Both the position numbers and the translations under genes were made by a program. Below the pieces are notes generated by a model. That model did no database searches, had not been told where the DNA came from, and was given only the letters and a program-made list of their open reading frames with translations. This document shows positions 1 to 8,405 of a stretch of 64,000 nt of DNA, piece after piece. The stretch's first letter is position 1; every line of letters begins with the position of its first letter. Origin of the DNA: Rhizobium indicum (GTDB lineage: Bacteria; Pseudomonadota; Alphaproteobacteria; Rhizobiales; Rhizobiaceae); the NCBI RefSeq assembly GCF_005862305.2, contig NZ_CP054026.1:186001-250000 (forward strand), written 5' to 3'.

Positions 1-194
1 GCCATCGCCACGAGGGGCTCGAAACCATCCTGGTGCTCGATGGCGTTCAATCCGACGAGACGGGCGATTACATCAGCGGCAGTTATATCGTCAACGCGCC
101 GGGCAGCGAACACTCGGTCTGGAGCGAGACCGGCTGTATCGTGCTCATCCAGTGGGACCGGCCCGTGAAAATACTCGAAGAGGAAACTGCCTGA
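1..194 (+). CDS. Cupin-domain protein, C-terminal 63 residues (truncated by window edge)
   Basis: Only the tail is present: the frame is already open at base 3 and ends with TGA at 192-194. The visible peptide has the beta-strand rhythm of a cupin/ChrR-like jelly roll: HRHEG at the left edge, a strand with ETILVLDG, then G-D-Y and an APGSEHSVWSE turn whose His would be a metal ligand, closing on a strand around CIVLIQWDRPV. ChrR-like cupins occur as zinc-binding anti-sigma partners or stand-alone sensors. Which applies here cannot be told because the N-terminal half lies outside the window. It faces the leftward ABC operon and the two genes converge. Confidence 0.6.
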   Translation, partial: HRHEGLETILVLDGVQSDETGDYISGSYIVNAPGSEHSVWSETGCIVLIQWDRPVKILEEETA

Positions 195-245
195 ACCCGG
201 CACCCGCCTTGGAGATCGGCCCGACGATCCGGAAGGACATGAGCT

Positions 246-1037
246 TCACAGCAGCATCGAGGCTCCACGATCGATATAGGTATCCAGAAATTGCTCGAGC
301 CGGGGGTTTCTCGGTCGTTTGAAGACGTCCTGCGGCGGGCCGGTGAACAGCACCTTGCCGTGATCGAGAAAGACGATCTGCTGGCCGACCGTTGCGGCAA
401 ATCCGATCTCGTGGGAGACGACGACCATCGTCATGCCCTCGGCGGCGAGATCGCGCATGACGTTCAGCACTTCGCCGGTTAGCTCAGGATCGAGTGACGA
501 AGTCGGCTCGTCAAAGAGCATGATCTTCGGGTTGAGAGCAAGCGCCCGGGCGATGGCAACGCGCTGCTGCTGCCCTCCCGAGAGCTGCGACGGATAGTGC
601 CCTGCCCTGCCCTCGAGGCCGACCTTGACGAGCTGGGCCATTGCCCGCTCCTCGGCATCCCTACGGCTCATCTTGTGAACGGTCTTCAGCGCTTCGCTGA
701 CATTGCCGAGCGCCGTCATATGCGGCCAGAGATTGAACTGCTGAAAAACCATGCCGATCTGCGATCGAATTTGCCGGTTCACTGCGGCCGGCACTCGCTC
801 ACGGATGCCCTTGGCGTTTTCCGCAAAGCCAAGCACCTCGCCGTTGACGGTGATCGTCCCCTTGGTCGATTCCTCGAGAAAGGCCATGCAGCGCAGCAGC
901 GTACTTTTGCCGGAACCCGACGGGCCGATGACGCAGGAAACCTGCCCCTGAACGATATCGAGGTCGATGCCGTGCAGCACGGTGGAGCCGCCGAAGGTCT
1001 TGACGAGATTTTTGACTGCGATCGCAGGAACGCTCAT
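246..1037 (-). CDS. Polar amino-acid ABC importer, ATP-binding protein
   Basis: ATPase of about 263 residues that energises import through the two permeases encoded just upstream. Walker A GPSGSGKST lies near residues 38-46, the Q-loop FQQFNLWPH near 98, the signature LSGGQQQR near 152-159, and Walker [13 protein letters not shown] near 173-184. The FNLWPHMT wording is typical of the GlnQ/HisP family of polar amino-acid transporters. The start at 1037 is chosen because ATGA overlaps the stop of the permease and the family homology begins there; a longer in-frame extension to 1334 lies inside the permease and looks spurious. It is the last gene of a four-gene leftward operon. Confidence 0.93.
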   Translation of the reverse strand: MSVPAIAVKNLVKTFGGSTVLHGIDLDIVQGQVSCVIGPSGSGKSTLLRCMAFLEESTKGTITVNGEVLGFAENAKGIRERVPAAVNRQIRSQIGMVFQQFNLWPHMTALGNVSEALKTVHKMSRRDAEERAMAQLVKVGLEGRAGHYPSQLSGGQQQRVAIARALALNPKIMLFDEPTSSLDPELTGEVLNVMRDLAAEGMTMVVVSHEIGFAATVGQQIVFLDHGKVLFTGPPQDVFKRPRNPRLEQFLDTYIDRGASMLL

Positions 1038-1702
1038 ATGTTGAAAAACCTGAATCTGGTGAGTTTCGTTTCGGCGAGATGGCCGAGCCAACCGGTGATT
1101 TCGACCAAGGCCCAGTAGAATAGGGCGAGCACGAAGAGCGCCTCGACGAAAGCATATTGCTGCGAGCCGATGGCGCTCAGTGTCGCCGTCAACTCCGGCA
1201 CGGTAATGATGGACAGCACGGCCGTCTCCTTCATCAGGATGATCGTCATGTTGACCGAAGGCGGCAAGACCAGCATGGTCATCTCCGGCAGCAATATGCG
1301 TCGGATGATCTGCCCTTGTGTCAGGCCAACGCATATCCCGGCCTCGATATGTCCCTTTGGGACGGCGGCAAAGCCCGAGCGGAATATCTCACTGAAATAA
1401 GCCGCGCCGTAGATGGAAAGGCCGATGACGCCTGCCGGGATCGGATCGAGCGATAATCCGACGAATGGCCCGCCGTAGTAGACGAGGAATATCTGAATCA
1501 GGAACGGCGTGCCGCGGAGCACCGCGATGACAATGCCGAACGCCTTGTCCAGCATGACGCCGCCAAAACGTCTGGCGACGGCGATAAGGAAGCCGAGCAC
1601 GGCAGCGGCCGGGGTGGTGATGATCCAGATGACGATGGTGACCCATGCACCGCTGAGGATTTCCGGCAAGTTGCTGAAGATCACATTGATGTCGAAGGTC
1701 AT
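1034..1702 (-). CDS. Polar amino-acid ABC importer, inner-membrane permease (HisM/GlnP type)
   Basis: Permease of about 222 residues with the His/Glu/Gln/Arg opine-type fold: an N-terminal helix, then WVTIVIWIITTPAAAVLGF, and the EAA-like cytoplasmic loop around EAGICVGLTQGQIIRRILLPE. The motif RGTPFLIQIFLVYYG, characteristic of PAAT permeases, is present. The start MTFDIN at 1702 makes a 4-base ATGA overlap with the permease upstream, and its own stop makes the same overlap with the ATPase, so the three genes are translationally coupled. It should form a heterodimer with the neighbouring permease. Confidence 0.92.
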   Translation of the reverse strand: MTFDINVIFSNLPEILSGAWVTIVIWIITTPAAAVLGFLIAVARRFGGVMLDKAFGIVIAVLRGTPFLIQIFLVYYGGPFVGLSLDPIPAGVIGLSIYGAAYFSEIFRSGFAAVPKGHIEAGICVGLTQGQIIRRILLPEMTMLVLPPSVNMTIILMKETAVLSIITVPELTATLSAIGSQQYAFVEALFVLALFYWALVEITGWLGHLAETKLTRFRFFNI

Positions 1703-2340
1703 CGCGGCACTCCTGGCAGGGAGCGTTCGATCAGGCCGCCCGCAAGGGCAACGATCCAATTGATGACGAGATAGATCAGGCCGGCGGAAGCGAAAATCTC
1801 GAGCGGCAGGAAGGTGCTGCCGGCAAGGTCCTGGGCCATGCGCGTCAACTCGATGACCCCGACGACCGAGACCAGCGAAGACGCCTTCAGGATAAGGATC
1901 GCTTCGTTGACGAGCGCCGGAAAGGTCAGGCGCAGGGCGATCGGCGCCTTGATACGGCGGAAGATCTGAACGGGTGTCATGCCGACCATTTCGGCAGACT
2001 CGACAAGGCCTGCGGGAACGCTGGAAAAACCGCCGCGCAGATTTTCAGCCTGATAGGCTGCAGTACATAGCGAAAGACCAATGATGGCCGCAACGATGCT
2101 GGGCACGTTGAGGCCGATCGCCGGCAGCAGGTTATAGATCAGCAGCAGTTGCACCAGCAGCGGCACGCCGCGAAAGAAACTGATGAAAATCCGCGCCTGC
2201 AGCGCGAGGAGCCGTTGCCGCGACAGCAGCATGGCGGAAACAATGACGGCGATCGCAAAGCCGATCAGGATAGAAACCACGCTGATCGTCACCGTGTAGA
2301 TCGCGGCTTGCAGAAGCAGTTCGAAAAGCTTGATGGACAT
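1699..2340 (-). CDS. Polar amino-acid ABC importer, inner-membrane permease (HisQ/GlnP type)
   Basis: About 213 residues. MSIKLFELLLQAAIYTVTIS is followed by the PAAT signature FRGVPLLVQLLLIYN and the EAA loop ESAEMVGMTPVQIFRRIKAP, where the ATPase docks. Four to five hydrophobic segments are visible. The start at 2340 fits the family N-terminus; upstream codons to 2406 are not conserved-looking. It overlaps the next permease by four bases. The gap of about 100 bases to the binding-protein gene upstream leaves room for an attenuating element, although no strong hairpin was found there. Confidence 0.92.
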   Translation of the reverse strand: MSIKLFELLLQAAIYTVTISVVSILIGFAIAVIVSAMLLSRQRLLALQARIFISFFRGVPLLVQLLLIYNLLPAIGLNVPSIVAAIIGLSLCTAAYQAENLRGGFSSVPAGLVESAEMVGMTPVQIFRRIKAPIALRLTFPALVNEAILILKASSLVSVVGVIELTRMAQDLAGSTFLPLEIFASAGLIYLVINWIVALAGGLIERSLPGVPR

Positions 2341-2438
2341 GGGCGGTGTTAGCCTGGGCGCTGCGGCCGTGAACTCTGATGCCACGGCAGATTGCGCCCC
2401 GACCACTGGCGGGGCGCGTTCGTTTCACCGGCAGCTAA

Positions 2439-3266
2439 TCAGAATGCCGGGTCCTTGACAGCATCGGGCGTATCAAAAGATGCACCGAACCACTTCTTCT
2501 GCAGCTCAGCCATGCGTCCATCTGCCTTGATCTTGAGCATCGCGGCATCGATCGCATCCATCAGCGGGGCGTGATCGGCATCCTTGAGACCGATGAAGCC
2601 GAAGTAGGACTTCTTGCCGAATGGCGGCAGGACGACTTCGAACGTGCCCTTTCGCTGGCTGGCGACGAAGGCGATATTCGGCAGCGAGTTGGCAACGCCG
2701 GCAATGCGCCCGGCTGCGAGATCGGCGTAGGATTCGGTAAAGGCCGGATATTCGCGCACGTCGACCTTGGTCGGCAGCGTCTCGGAGAATTCCTTCAGCT
2801 GGTCGAGCTGGGCAGTTGCCTTGCCGACGCCGATCTTCTTGCCGGCAATATCTTCCGGCTTGCTGATCGTCGCATCGCCAGCCTTCTTCAGGATCGCAAT
2901 CGTCGCTTCGGCGATCGGCGGCGTGAAGCGATAGCGCTCCAAGCGCTTCTTGGTGATCGTTGCAGGACCCGCGACGACATCGAACTTGCCGGCCTCGAGC
3001 GCCGGAAAGACACCATCCCAGGGAAGAGCTACCCACTCGATCTTGACGCCGAGTTCCTTGCCGATCTCGGCAAAGAGGTCGACGTTCAAGCCGGTATGTT
3101 CACCGGCATCGATATAGTCGAACGGTGCGAAAGCCGTTTCGGTGCCAACCTTGAGGGTGCCGGCTGCCTTGACGGTTGCCAGCGTGTCGGCGGCATGGGC
3201 GGAAACGGCTGCTCCGATGAGGAACGCAGCGCCGACCAGACCCTTCAGCAGTGAATGTGCCTTCAT
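2439..3266 (-). CDS. Polar amino-acid ABC importer, periplasmic substrate-binding protein
   Basis: About 275 residues. A Sec signal peptide (MKAHSLLKG, hydrophobic GAAFLIGAAVSAHA, cleavage near residue 25) precedes a family 3 solute-binding fold: TLKVGTETAFAPFDYID, GLNVDLFAEIGKELGVKIEW, WDGVFPALEAGKFDVVAG. These are the canonical strands of HisJ/ArgT-like proteins that bind amino acids or opines. The start at 3266 follows a purine-rich GGAGAG Shine-Dalgarno sequence. It is first in the leftward operon and so made in excess. The ligand cannot be read from the sequence; the divergent HutC-type regulator suggests a histidine-like or related compound, but that is inference. Confidence 0.92.
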   Translation of the reverse strand: MKAHSLLKGLVGAAFLIGAAVSAHAADTLATVKAAGTLKVGTETAFAPFDYIDAGEHTGLNVDLFAEIGKELGVKIEWVALPWDGVFPALEAGKFDVVAGPATITKKRLERYRFTPPIAEATIAILKKAGDATISKPEDIAGKKIGVGKATAQLDQLKEFSETLPTKVDVREYPAFTESYADLAAGRIAGVANSLPNIAFVASQRKGTFEVVLPPFGKKSYFGFIGLKDADHAPLMDAIDAAMLKIKADGRMAELQKKWFGASFDTPDAVKDPAF

Positions 3267-3357
3267 GATCATCTCTCCAGTTTTTATTCCCCGGGCGGGG
3301 GAGTTTTGGTTCCCGACTTCGATTTCCTCTGCGCGGATTTCTATGCTCCGCTTTTGA

Positions 3358-3375
3358 CTATACAAATAGATATAG
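3358..3375. promoter_or_regulatory. Candidate operator in the divergent promoter region of the ABC importer and GntR regulator
   Basis: CTATA and TATAG form 5-base inverted arms separated by 8 bases (CTATAcaaatagaTATAG), inside the 227-base region between the binding-protein start at 3266 and the GntR gene. GntR/HutC regulators usually bind short AT-rich dyads of this size near their own promoter. The arms are short, so chance is possible. Confidence 0.35.
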
Positions 3376-3493
3376 GCTGGCCTAGAGTGTCAATGTAAAA
3401 GACGAGGAACGCAAAATTTGTGCCGGATGGCGTCGATCTCGCTGGCATGACCGTTGCGGATTCATGGTCGCTGACGCCGGATGAGGTACGGGC

Positions 3494-4201
3494 TTGGTGT
3501 CGATTTATCAGCGCATTTTCACGGATATCGAAACGAAGATCATCAGCGGTGATTGGCGGCCGGGTGACCGTATTCCCGTCGAGCACGAACTGGTAGCGGA
3601 ATATCGATGCTCGCGCATGACGGTCAGCAAGGCGCTGTCGGCGCTGGCCGAGCGTGGCATGATCGTCAGACGGCGCAAGACCGGTTCGTTCGTCGCATCG
3701 CCCCAGATCGACCGCACGGTGATGGATATCCAGGATATCAGCACCGAAGCGGAACTGGCCGGGCACGAGCACCGCTTCGAAATCCTCGCCCGCAAGATCG
3801 AGCGCCTTGGAGAGGCGGAGGCGCAGCAGCTGTCGGAGCCTGCCGACGCAGAGGTCCTCAGGCTTCAATGCCTGCATATCGTCGACGGCAGACCGAATGC
3901 AATCGAGCGACGGATCATCATGCTCGATGCTGTGCCACGGGCGAGAGAGGAGAGCTTTGCTTCAATTCCGCCCGGCAAATGGCTGCTTGAGCAGGTGCCC
4001 TGGTCCAAAGCCAAACATGTCATTCGTGCCGTCTCGGCCGATACCGTGACGGCCCGAATCCTGCAGACGGAGAGGGGCGAGGCCTGCCTTAGCCTCATCC
4101 GCCAGACCTGGCAGAACGGCCGCACGGTGACATATGTCGAGTTTACCCATCCAGGCGACCGGTTCCAGTTTGCGGGGACGTTTCATCCGGCAGCAAATTG
4201 A
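3494..4201 (+). CDS. GntR-family transcriptional regulator, HutC subfamily (HTH plus UTRA)
   Basis: About 235 residues. The N-terminal winged helix (IYQRIFTDIETKIISGDWRPGDRIPVEHELVAEYRCSRMT, in pieces) carries the GntR recognition region SRMTVSKALSALAERGMIVRR. From about residue 85 the UTRA effector domain follows, ending QNGRTVTYVEFTHPGDRFQF. The arrangement is that of HutC, the urocanate-responsive repressor, but hut genes are absent, so the ligand is open. An in-frame TGA at 3482 limits the start to TTG 3494 or GTG 3497. It is divergent from the ABC importer, which it most likely controls, and 30 bases upstream of the LysR gene in the same direction. Confidence 0.88.
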   Translation: MVSIYQRIFTDIETKIISGDWRPGDRIPVEHELVAEYRCSRMTVSKALSALAERGMIVRRRKTGSFVASPQIDRTVMDIQDISTEAELAGHEHRFEILARKIERLGEAEAQQLSEPADAEVLRLQCLHIVDGRPNAIERRIIMLDAVPRAREESFASIPPGKWLLEQVPWSKAKHVIRAVSADTVTARILQTERGEACLSLIRQTWQNGRTVTYVEFTHPGDRFQFAGTFHPAAN

Positions 4202-4231
4202 GTTCGACGCCAATCACGAGAGGCTCCGCAA

Positions 4232-5170
4232 GTGACCGATGAGCGCTTCAAGACGATCCCGCTGAAGGGCTTGCAGGCCTTCGAGGCGGTGGGGCGCTGC
4301 GGCGGCGTGACGGCCGCGGCACTGGAACTCAACGTTTCGCCGGGAGCAATCAGCCAGCAGGTTCACAAAATCGAAAGCTTCCTTGGCGTTTCGCTTCTCG
4401 AGCGCAGCGGACGAACCGTCGAGCTGACTGCCTGGGGCCGGCTCTACCACCAGGAGATATCGAAGGGATTTGAGCAATTCGCGCTCGCCGGGCAATTGCT
4501 GGAAAAGGCGCGCAATGAGACAGCATTGGTTCTCAGTGCGCTTTCCTCCGTCGTCAACAAATGGATCGGCAGGCGCATCTTCGACTGGCAGGCGCTTCAT
4601 CCCGACGTGCAGGTGAGGATCATCGGACGCGACAGAGAGCCCCGCATCGGCTTCGACGATATCGATTTCCGCGTGAGCTACGGGTCGGACGTGCTGCAGC
4701 ACGAACATTATACCGAACTGTTTCGCGATTGGGTGGTGCCTGCCTGTTCGCCGGCGCTGATGCAGGATCGCGCGCATGCGGTTCGCGATCTCTTCGAACA
4801 GCCCCTCCTCCATGTCGAGTGGGAACGGCACTTCACCCCCTACCCCAGCTGGGCGGAGTTTGCCGCCAAGGCCGGTGTCTCCTTCGACGCGTCAACGCCA
4901 GGCCTTTCCTTCACCCTGTCGAGCAGTGCTATTGACGCGGCCGTTAACAAGCGCGGCGTCGTGCTCGCACAAATGTCGATGATATCCGATGAGCTCGAGG
5001 CGCAAACGCTCGTCATTCCGGTCGACCTGCGCATTGCACTGCGTGAAAGCTACTTTCTCGCCTGGGACCGTGCTGCCTTGCAGAAGCCCCACGGGCGCGA
5101 ATTCCGCGACTGGCTCATTGCTATTTCCCGTCAGCAGGCCCTGGCGTCCGCGCCTAAGCCGATACTTTAG
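4232..5170 (+). CDS. LysR-family regulator, GcvA-like
   Basis: About 312 residues. The helix-turn-helix FEAVGRCGGVTAAALELNVS followed by PGAISQQVHKIESFLGVSLLERSG is the GcvA/AmpR branch, with KGLQAFEAV at the N-terminus. The effector-binding domain runs from about residue 95 to 300. It follows the GntR gene in the same direction at 30 bases, and a monooxygenase operon starts 113 bases downstream in the same orientation. It may regulate either that operon or its own transcript; no dyad with the T-N11-A pattern was identified with confidence. Confidence 0.88.
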   Translation: MTDERFKTIPLKGLQAFEAVGRCGGVTAAALELNVSPGAISQQVHKIESFLGVSLLERSGRTVELTAWGRLYHQEISKGFEQFALAGQLLEKARNETALVLSALSSVVNKWIGRRIFDWQALHPDVQVRIIGRDREPRIGFDDIDFRVSYGSDVLQHEHYTELFRDWVVPACSPALMQDRAHAVRDLFEQPLLHVEWERHFTPYPSWAEFAAKAGVSFDASTPGLSFTLSSSAIDAAVNKRGVVLAQMSMISDELEAQTLVIPVDLRIALRESYFLAWDRAALQKPHGREFRDWLIAISRQQALASAPKPIL

Positions 5171-5283
5171 AAAAACTAAAACGGAACCTAGCTGAGCGAT
5201 ATTGATGAAAATTTGCGCCTGGCGATAATTTGCGCAGTCGCCCTCCACCGTTGGCGGCGTGGCCGACATAGCAGGAGAGCTCG

Positions 5284-6639
5284 ATGGCGCGAACCGACAA
5301 GATGAAACTCGGGACTTTCGTCTATACTTTCGGCTTTCACCCTGCCTCCTGGCTGCATCCGGCAAGCGACGTCAATGGCGCCAACGACTTCGCCCATCTG
5401 CTCAATGTCGCCAAACGATCCGAGGCGGCCAAATTCGATTTCATGTTCATGGCGGATTCTCCTGCCGCCGCCGTCGGCGATCCGAAAGCGCTTGCCCGCA
5501 TTCCGACCAAGATGAACCGTTTCGAACCGCTGTCGCTGCTTTCGGCTCTGGCGGTCACCACCAATGATCTCGGTCTCGTGGCGACGGTGTCGACGAGTTA
5601 TTACGAACCATACAATGTGGCGCGCCTGTTCGCCTCGATCGACCATCTGAGCAAGGGGCGTGTCTGCTGGAATGTCGTCACCTCCGATCACGACGAAACC
5701 GGCTACAACTTCAATCGCGAGGGGCTCGACCCGCATGCGCTGCGTTACGAGCGCGGCAACGAGTTCGTCGATGTCGTGTTCGGCCTCTGGGACAGCTTCG
5801 AGGACGGCGCACTGCTGCTCGACCGTGAAAACGGCATCTATTACGACGAGGACAAACACCACACACTCAATCACAAAGGCAAACACTTCCAGGTTCGCGG
5901 CCCCCTTAACATCGCGCGAACGCCCCAAGGCCGCCCCGTCATCGCCCAGGCGGGCGGCTCGGAGCCCGGAATGGACATGGCGGCACGCACGGCGGAGATC
6001 GTCTTCAGCCTCGCATCGAATATCGACCGCAACCGGGCCTTCTATGAAAACGTCAAGCGCCGGATGCCGGCCCATGGGCGCGATCCGGACGATTTGAAAA
6101 TCATGCCGGGCATCGTGATCAACGTCGGTAAAACTGAAGCCGAGGCAAAGGCGAAGGTCGACTATCTGATCGACAAGATGCATCCGGATGTCGGCCGGCT
6201 GATGCTCTCCGAATTTCTGGAAGCGGACCTGCGCGACGTCGCACTCGACAAGCCTTTCCCCATGGATCGGCTGCCGGCGGCGCCCAAGGGATCGCGCGCC
6301 CTGTTCGACGAGCTGGTCGATTTCGTCAGAAGCGGCCGCACCGTCGGCGAGCTCATCCGGCACTATGCCGAGAAGCATACCGGAAATGGCATGACGGGCA
6401 CGCCGGCCCAGATTGCCGACTTCATGGAGGAATGGTTCGAGACGCGTGCGGCCGACGGCTTCATCCTGATGTTTCCGACCTTGCCGTCCAGTCTCGACGA
6501 TTTCGTGCGGCTTGTCCTGCCCGAGCTTCGCCGCCGCGGCCTGTTCCGTCAGGAATACGAGGGCAAGACCCTGCGCGAAAACCTCGGTCTTTCCATGCCT
6601 GTCAATCGCTTTGCCAAAACGCAAGAGCCGGCCCGATGA
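5284..6639 (+). CDS. FMN-dependent monooxygenase of the NtaA/SnaA/DszA luciferase-like family
   Basis: About 451 residues, the usual size of the NtaA/SnaA/SoxA/DszA group. These enzymes use reduced FMN from a separate reductase to oxidise nitrogen- or sulfur-containing organics. Visible family landmarks are MKLGTFVYTFGFHPASW near the start, FMFMADSP, STSYYEPYNVARLFASIDHLS, the WNVVTSD segment, and the C-terminal FRQEYEGKTLRENLGL tail shared with the second homologue at 49880. The start has a GGAGAG Shine-Dalgarno sequence. The stop overlaps the flavin reductase start (ATGA), giving a coupled oxygenase-reductase pair. The substrate is unknown; neighbours suggest a nitrogen compound. Confidence 0.92.
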   Translation: MARTDKMKLGTFVYTFGFHPASWLHPASDVNGANDFAHLLNVAKRSEAAKFDFMFMADSPAAAVGDPKALARIPTKMNRFEPLSLLSALAVTTNDLGLVATVSTSYYEPYNVARLFASIDHLSKGRVCWNVVTSDHDETGYNFNREGLDPHALRYERGNEFVDVVFGLWDSFEDGALLLDRENGIYYDEDKHHTLNHKGKHFQVRGPLNIARTPQGRPVIAQAGGSEPGMDMAARTAEIVFSLASNIDRNRAFYENVKRRMPAHGRDPDDLKIMPGIVINVGKTEAEAKAKVDYLIDKMHPDVGRLMLSEFLEADLRDVALDKPFPMDRLPAAPKGSRALFDELVDFVRSGRTVGELIRHYAEKHTGNGMTGTPAQIADFMEEWFETRAADGFILMFPTLPSSLDDFVRLVLPELRRRGLFRQEYEGKTLRENLGLSMPVNRFAKTQEPAR

Positions 6640-7175
6640 GCACCGAGGCTTTGATCAGCGAAGCGGACTTCAAGCTTTCGATGCGGCATCTGGCGGGCGC
6701 GGTCAGCGTGATTACGGTCGGCGACGGGCAACACCGCACCGGCTTCACGGCAACGTCGGTCTCCTCGCTTTCGGCAGAGTTGCCGTCCGTCATCGTCAGC
6801 GTCAACCGAGCGTCTTCCTCATGGCCGGCGCTGCAGCGGTACGGCTGCTTCTGCGTCAACGTGCTCGCCGCCGACCAGCAACAGGTGGCGCAATCCTTTG
6901 CCGGTCTTGACGGACGAAAGGGCGCCGAACGCTACAGCAATGCAGGATGGTATCGTCTCAAGACCGGCGCGGCGGTCCTTGAAAATGCCCTGACGGTCCT
7001 GGACTGCAAGCTCGAAACCGCATTCCACTACAATTCCCATGCCGTTTTGGTCGGACATGTCTGCGCAATGGAAATCCGGCAGGGCATAGGGCCGCTGCTC
7101 TACTGGCGCGGCGGCTATCATGAACTTCCGGCGGAGGTTGATCAAAACGGTCTAGCGAAGGCGCTCGGACAATAG
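6636..7175 (+). CDS. Flavin reductase (NtaB/HpaC-like, FMN-binding split barrel)
   Basis: About 179 residues with the HpaC/flavin_reduct fold: MRHLAGAVSVITVGDGQHRTGFTATSV, PSVIVSVNRASSSW, FCVNVLAADQQQVAQSFAG, and the closing LLYWRGGYHEL. It would supply FMNH2 to the monooxygenase whose stop overlaps its ATG, and it is the only flavin reductase in the window. Its 3' end overlaps the convergent aminotransferase gene by 24 bases, an antisense overlap of two coding ends. Confidence 0.93.
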   Translation: MSTEALISEADFKLSMRHLAGAVSVITVGDGQHRTGFTATSVSSLSAELPSVIVSVNRASSSWPALQRYGCFCVNVLAADQQQVAQSFAGLDGRKGAERYSNAGWYRLKTGAAVLENALTVLDCKLETAFHYNSHAVLVGHVCAMEIRQGIGPLLYWRGGYHELPAEVDQNGLAKALGQ

Positions 7176-8315
7176 CCCAATCGAGGCGACATCCGCATTG
7201 GCAAAGGCAAGTCTGAGGTATCGCTCTTGGCCCTCGCCGAAATAAGCGCCGGGTAGACAAACGATGCCGGATTCCTTGGCGAGTTTTTCGGCAACCTCGG
7301 AAGACGATTTATCGGCGTGGGGATGGCGGACAAAGGCGAAATAGGCGCCGATCGCGCCGATCTCCCAATCCGGCAGCCCGGAAAAGACCAACCTCAAAGC
7401 ATCCGCCCGGCGGGCAATCTCCAGCCGGTTGCCGGCCCGCCAGTCGGCGAGCGCCGGGATCGCCGATGCAACGGCGATCTGAGGCGAGCGCGGTGCGCAG
7501 ATCTGCATATTGTCCATCACCTTGGCGATCTCGGCGACAAGTTTGGGGCCTGCCGTGATTGCACCCAGCCGATGACCGGGGATGCAGAAGGATTTCGAGA
7601 AGCTGTAGAGAAGAACGAGCGTGTCTTCCCAGCCCGGCTCGGAGAGGAGTGAGTGCGGCCGTCCGTAATCCTCGCCGAGGAAATCGCGATAGGTTTCATC
7701 GAGGATCAGCCAGGCGCCATATTTCCGGCAGAGTACAAAAAGCTCATGCAGCAGGCTCGGCGGATACACTGCCCCGGTGGGATTGTTGGGTGTCACGACG
7801 GCAAGCGTCTTCGCGCCGGCCGCAAGGGCCGCCTCGGCCGAACTTAGATCGGGAAGAAACCCGCTGGCGGGGTCACAATCGACCAATCGGCGTCCGATCC
7901 CAAGCATCGACAGCGTCGTGTCGTAGTTGAAATAGAAGGGATTGGTCAGCGCCACCGTATCGCCCGCTCCCGCAAGCGCGATCGCCGTACACATGAACGC
8001 CTGATTGCAGCCGGCGGTAATATGAATATTCCCGGCGGAAAGGGCGGCACCGTAAAGCGCGGCAAGATGAGCCGCGTAGGTCTTGCGCAACAGAGGTTCG
8101 CCCTCGATCGGCCCGTATCCCGTCATCGCCTGTTGTCCGGCCGCCTCGGCAAGAAGCCGAAGCATCTCCGGATGCGCGGGATAGCCGGGCACGGCTTGCG
8201 ACAGATCGATGAGCGGCCCTTTTTCTCTTTTGTATTCGCGGCTCCAGGCGACGACGGAGGGAATGGGCGGGGCAGAGAGGCGGGCAACGAGGGAATTGGG
8301 TTTTGCAGCGATCAT
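7152..8315 (-). CDS. PLP-dependent class I/II aminotransferase
   Basis: About 387 residues, fold type I. The active-site lysine sits in SFSKSFCIPGHR near residue 241. The PLP-contacting NNPTG motif is at about 177-181, the Asp that pairs with the pyridine nitrogen is in LILDETYRD near 206, and a C-terminal arginine region is at RYLRLAFAN. Enzymes like this transfer amino groups between amino acids and 2-oxo acids; specificity cannot be read. It is convergent with the flavin reductase (24-base overlap) and divergent from the ureohydrolase, sharing with it a 90-base promoter region that contains a repeated motif. Confidence 0.92.
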   Translation of the reverse strand: MIAAKPNSLVARLSAPPIPSVVAWSREYKREKGPLIDLSQAVPGYPAHPEMLRLLAEAAGQQAMTGYGPIEGEPLLRKTYAAHLAALYGAALSAGNIHITAGCNQAFMCTAIALAGAGDTVALTNPFYFNYDTTLSMLGIGRRLVDCDPASGFLPDLSSAEAALAAGAKTLAVVTPNNPTGAVYPPSLLHELFVLCRKYGAWLILDETYRDFLGEDYGRPHSLLSEPGWEDTLVLLYSFSKSFCIPGHRLGAITAGPKLVAEIAKVMDNMQICAPRSPQIAVASAIPALADWRAGNRLEIARRADALRLVFSGLPDWEIGAIGAYFAFVRHPHADKSSSEVAEKLAKESGIVCLPGAYFGEGQERYLRLAFANADVASIGLLSERLR

Positions 8316-8329
8316 ATCGATTTCTCTTT

Positions 8330-8358
8330 GATACCGATTGCTACAACGATACCAATTG
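8330..8358. promoter_or_regulatory. Tandem operator-like repeat between aminotransferase and ureohydrolase
   Basis: Two copies of an 11-base word, GATACCGATTG at 8330-8340 and GATACCAATTG at 8348-8358, lie exactly 18 bases apart and differ at one position. On the other strand they read CAATYGGTATC, close to half-sites of GntR-type operators (TGGTATACCA class). The position in the 90-base divergent gap suggests joint control of both genes. Confidence 0.5.
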
Positions 8359-8405
8359 TTTTCTCAACCTCTTTGTCTGACGAGACGGACCTGAAGCGGA
8401 GACAC

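Noticed and set aside
5188..6624. Long open frame on the minus strand opposite the first monooxygenase
   Set aside because: It is a codon-bias shadow of a high-GC gene: no family motif, low-complexity charged residues, and the plus-strand gene has full homology.
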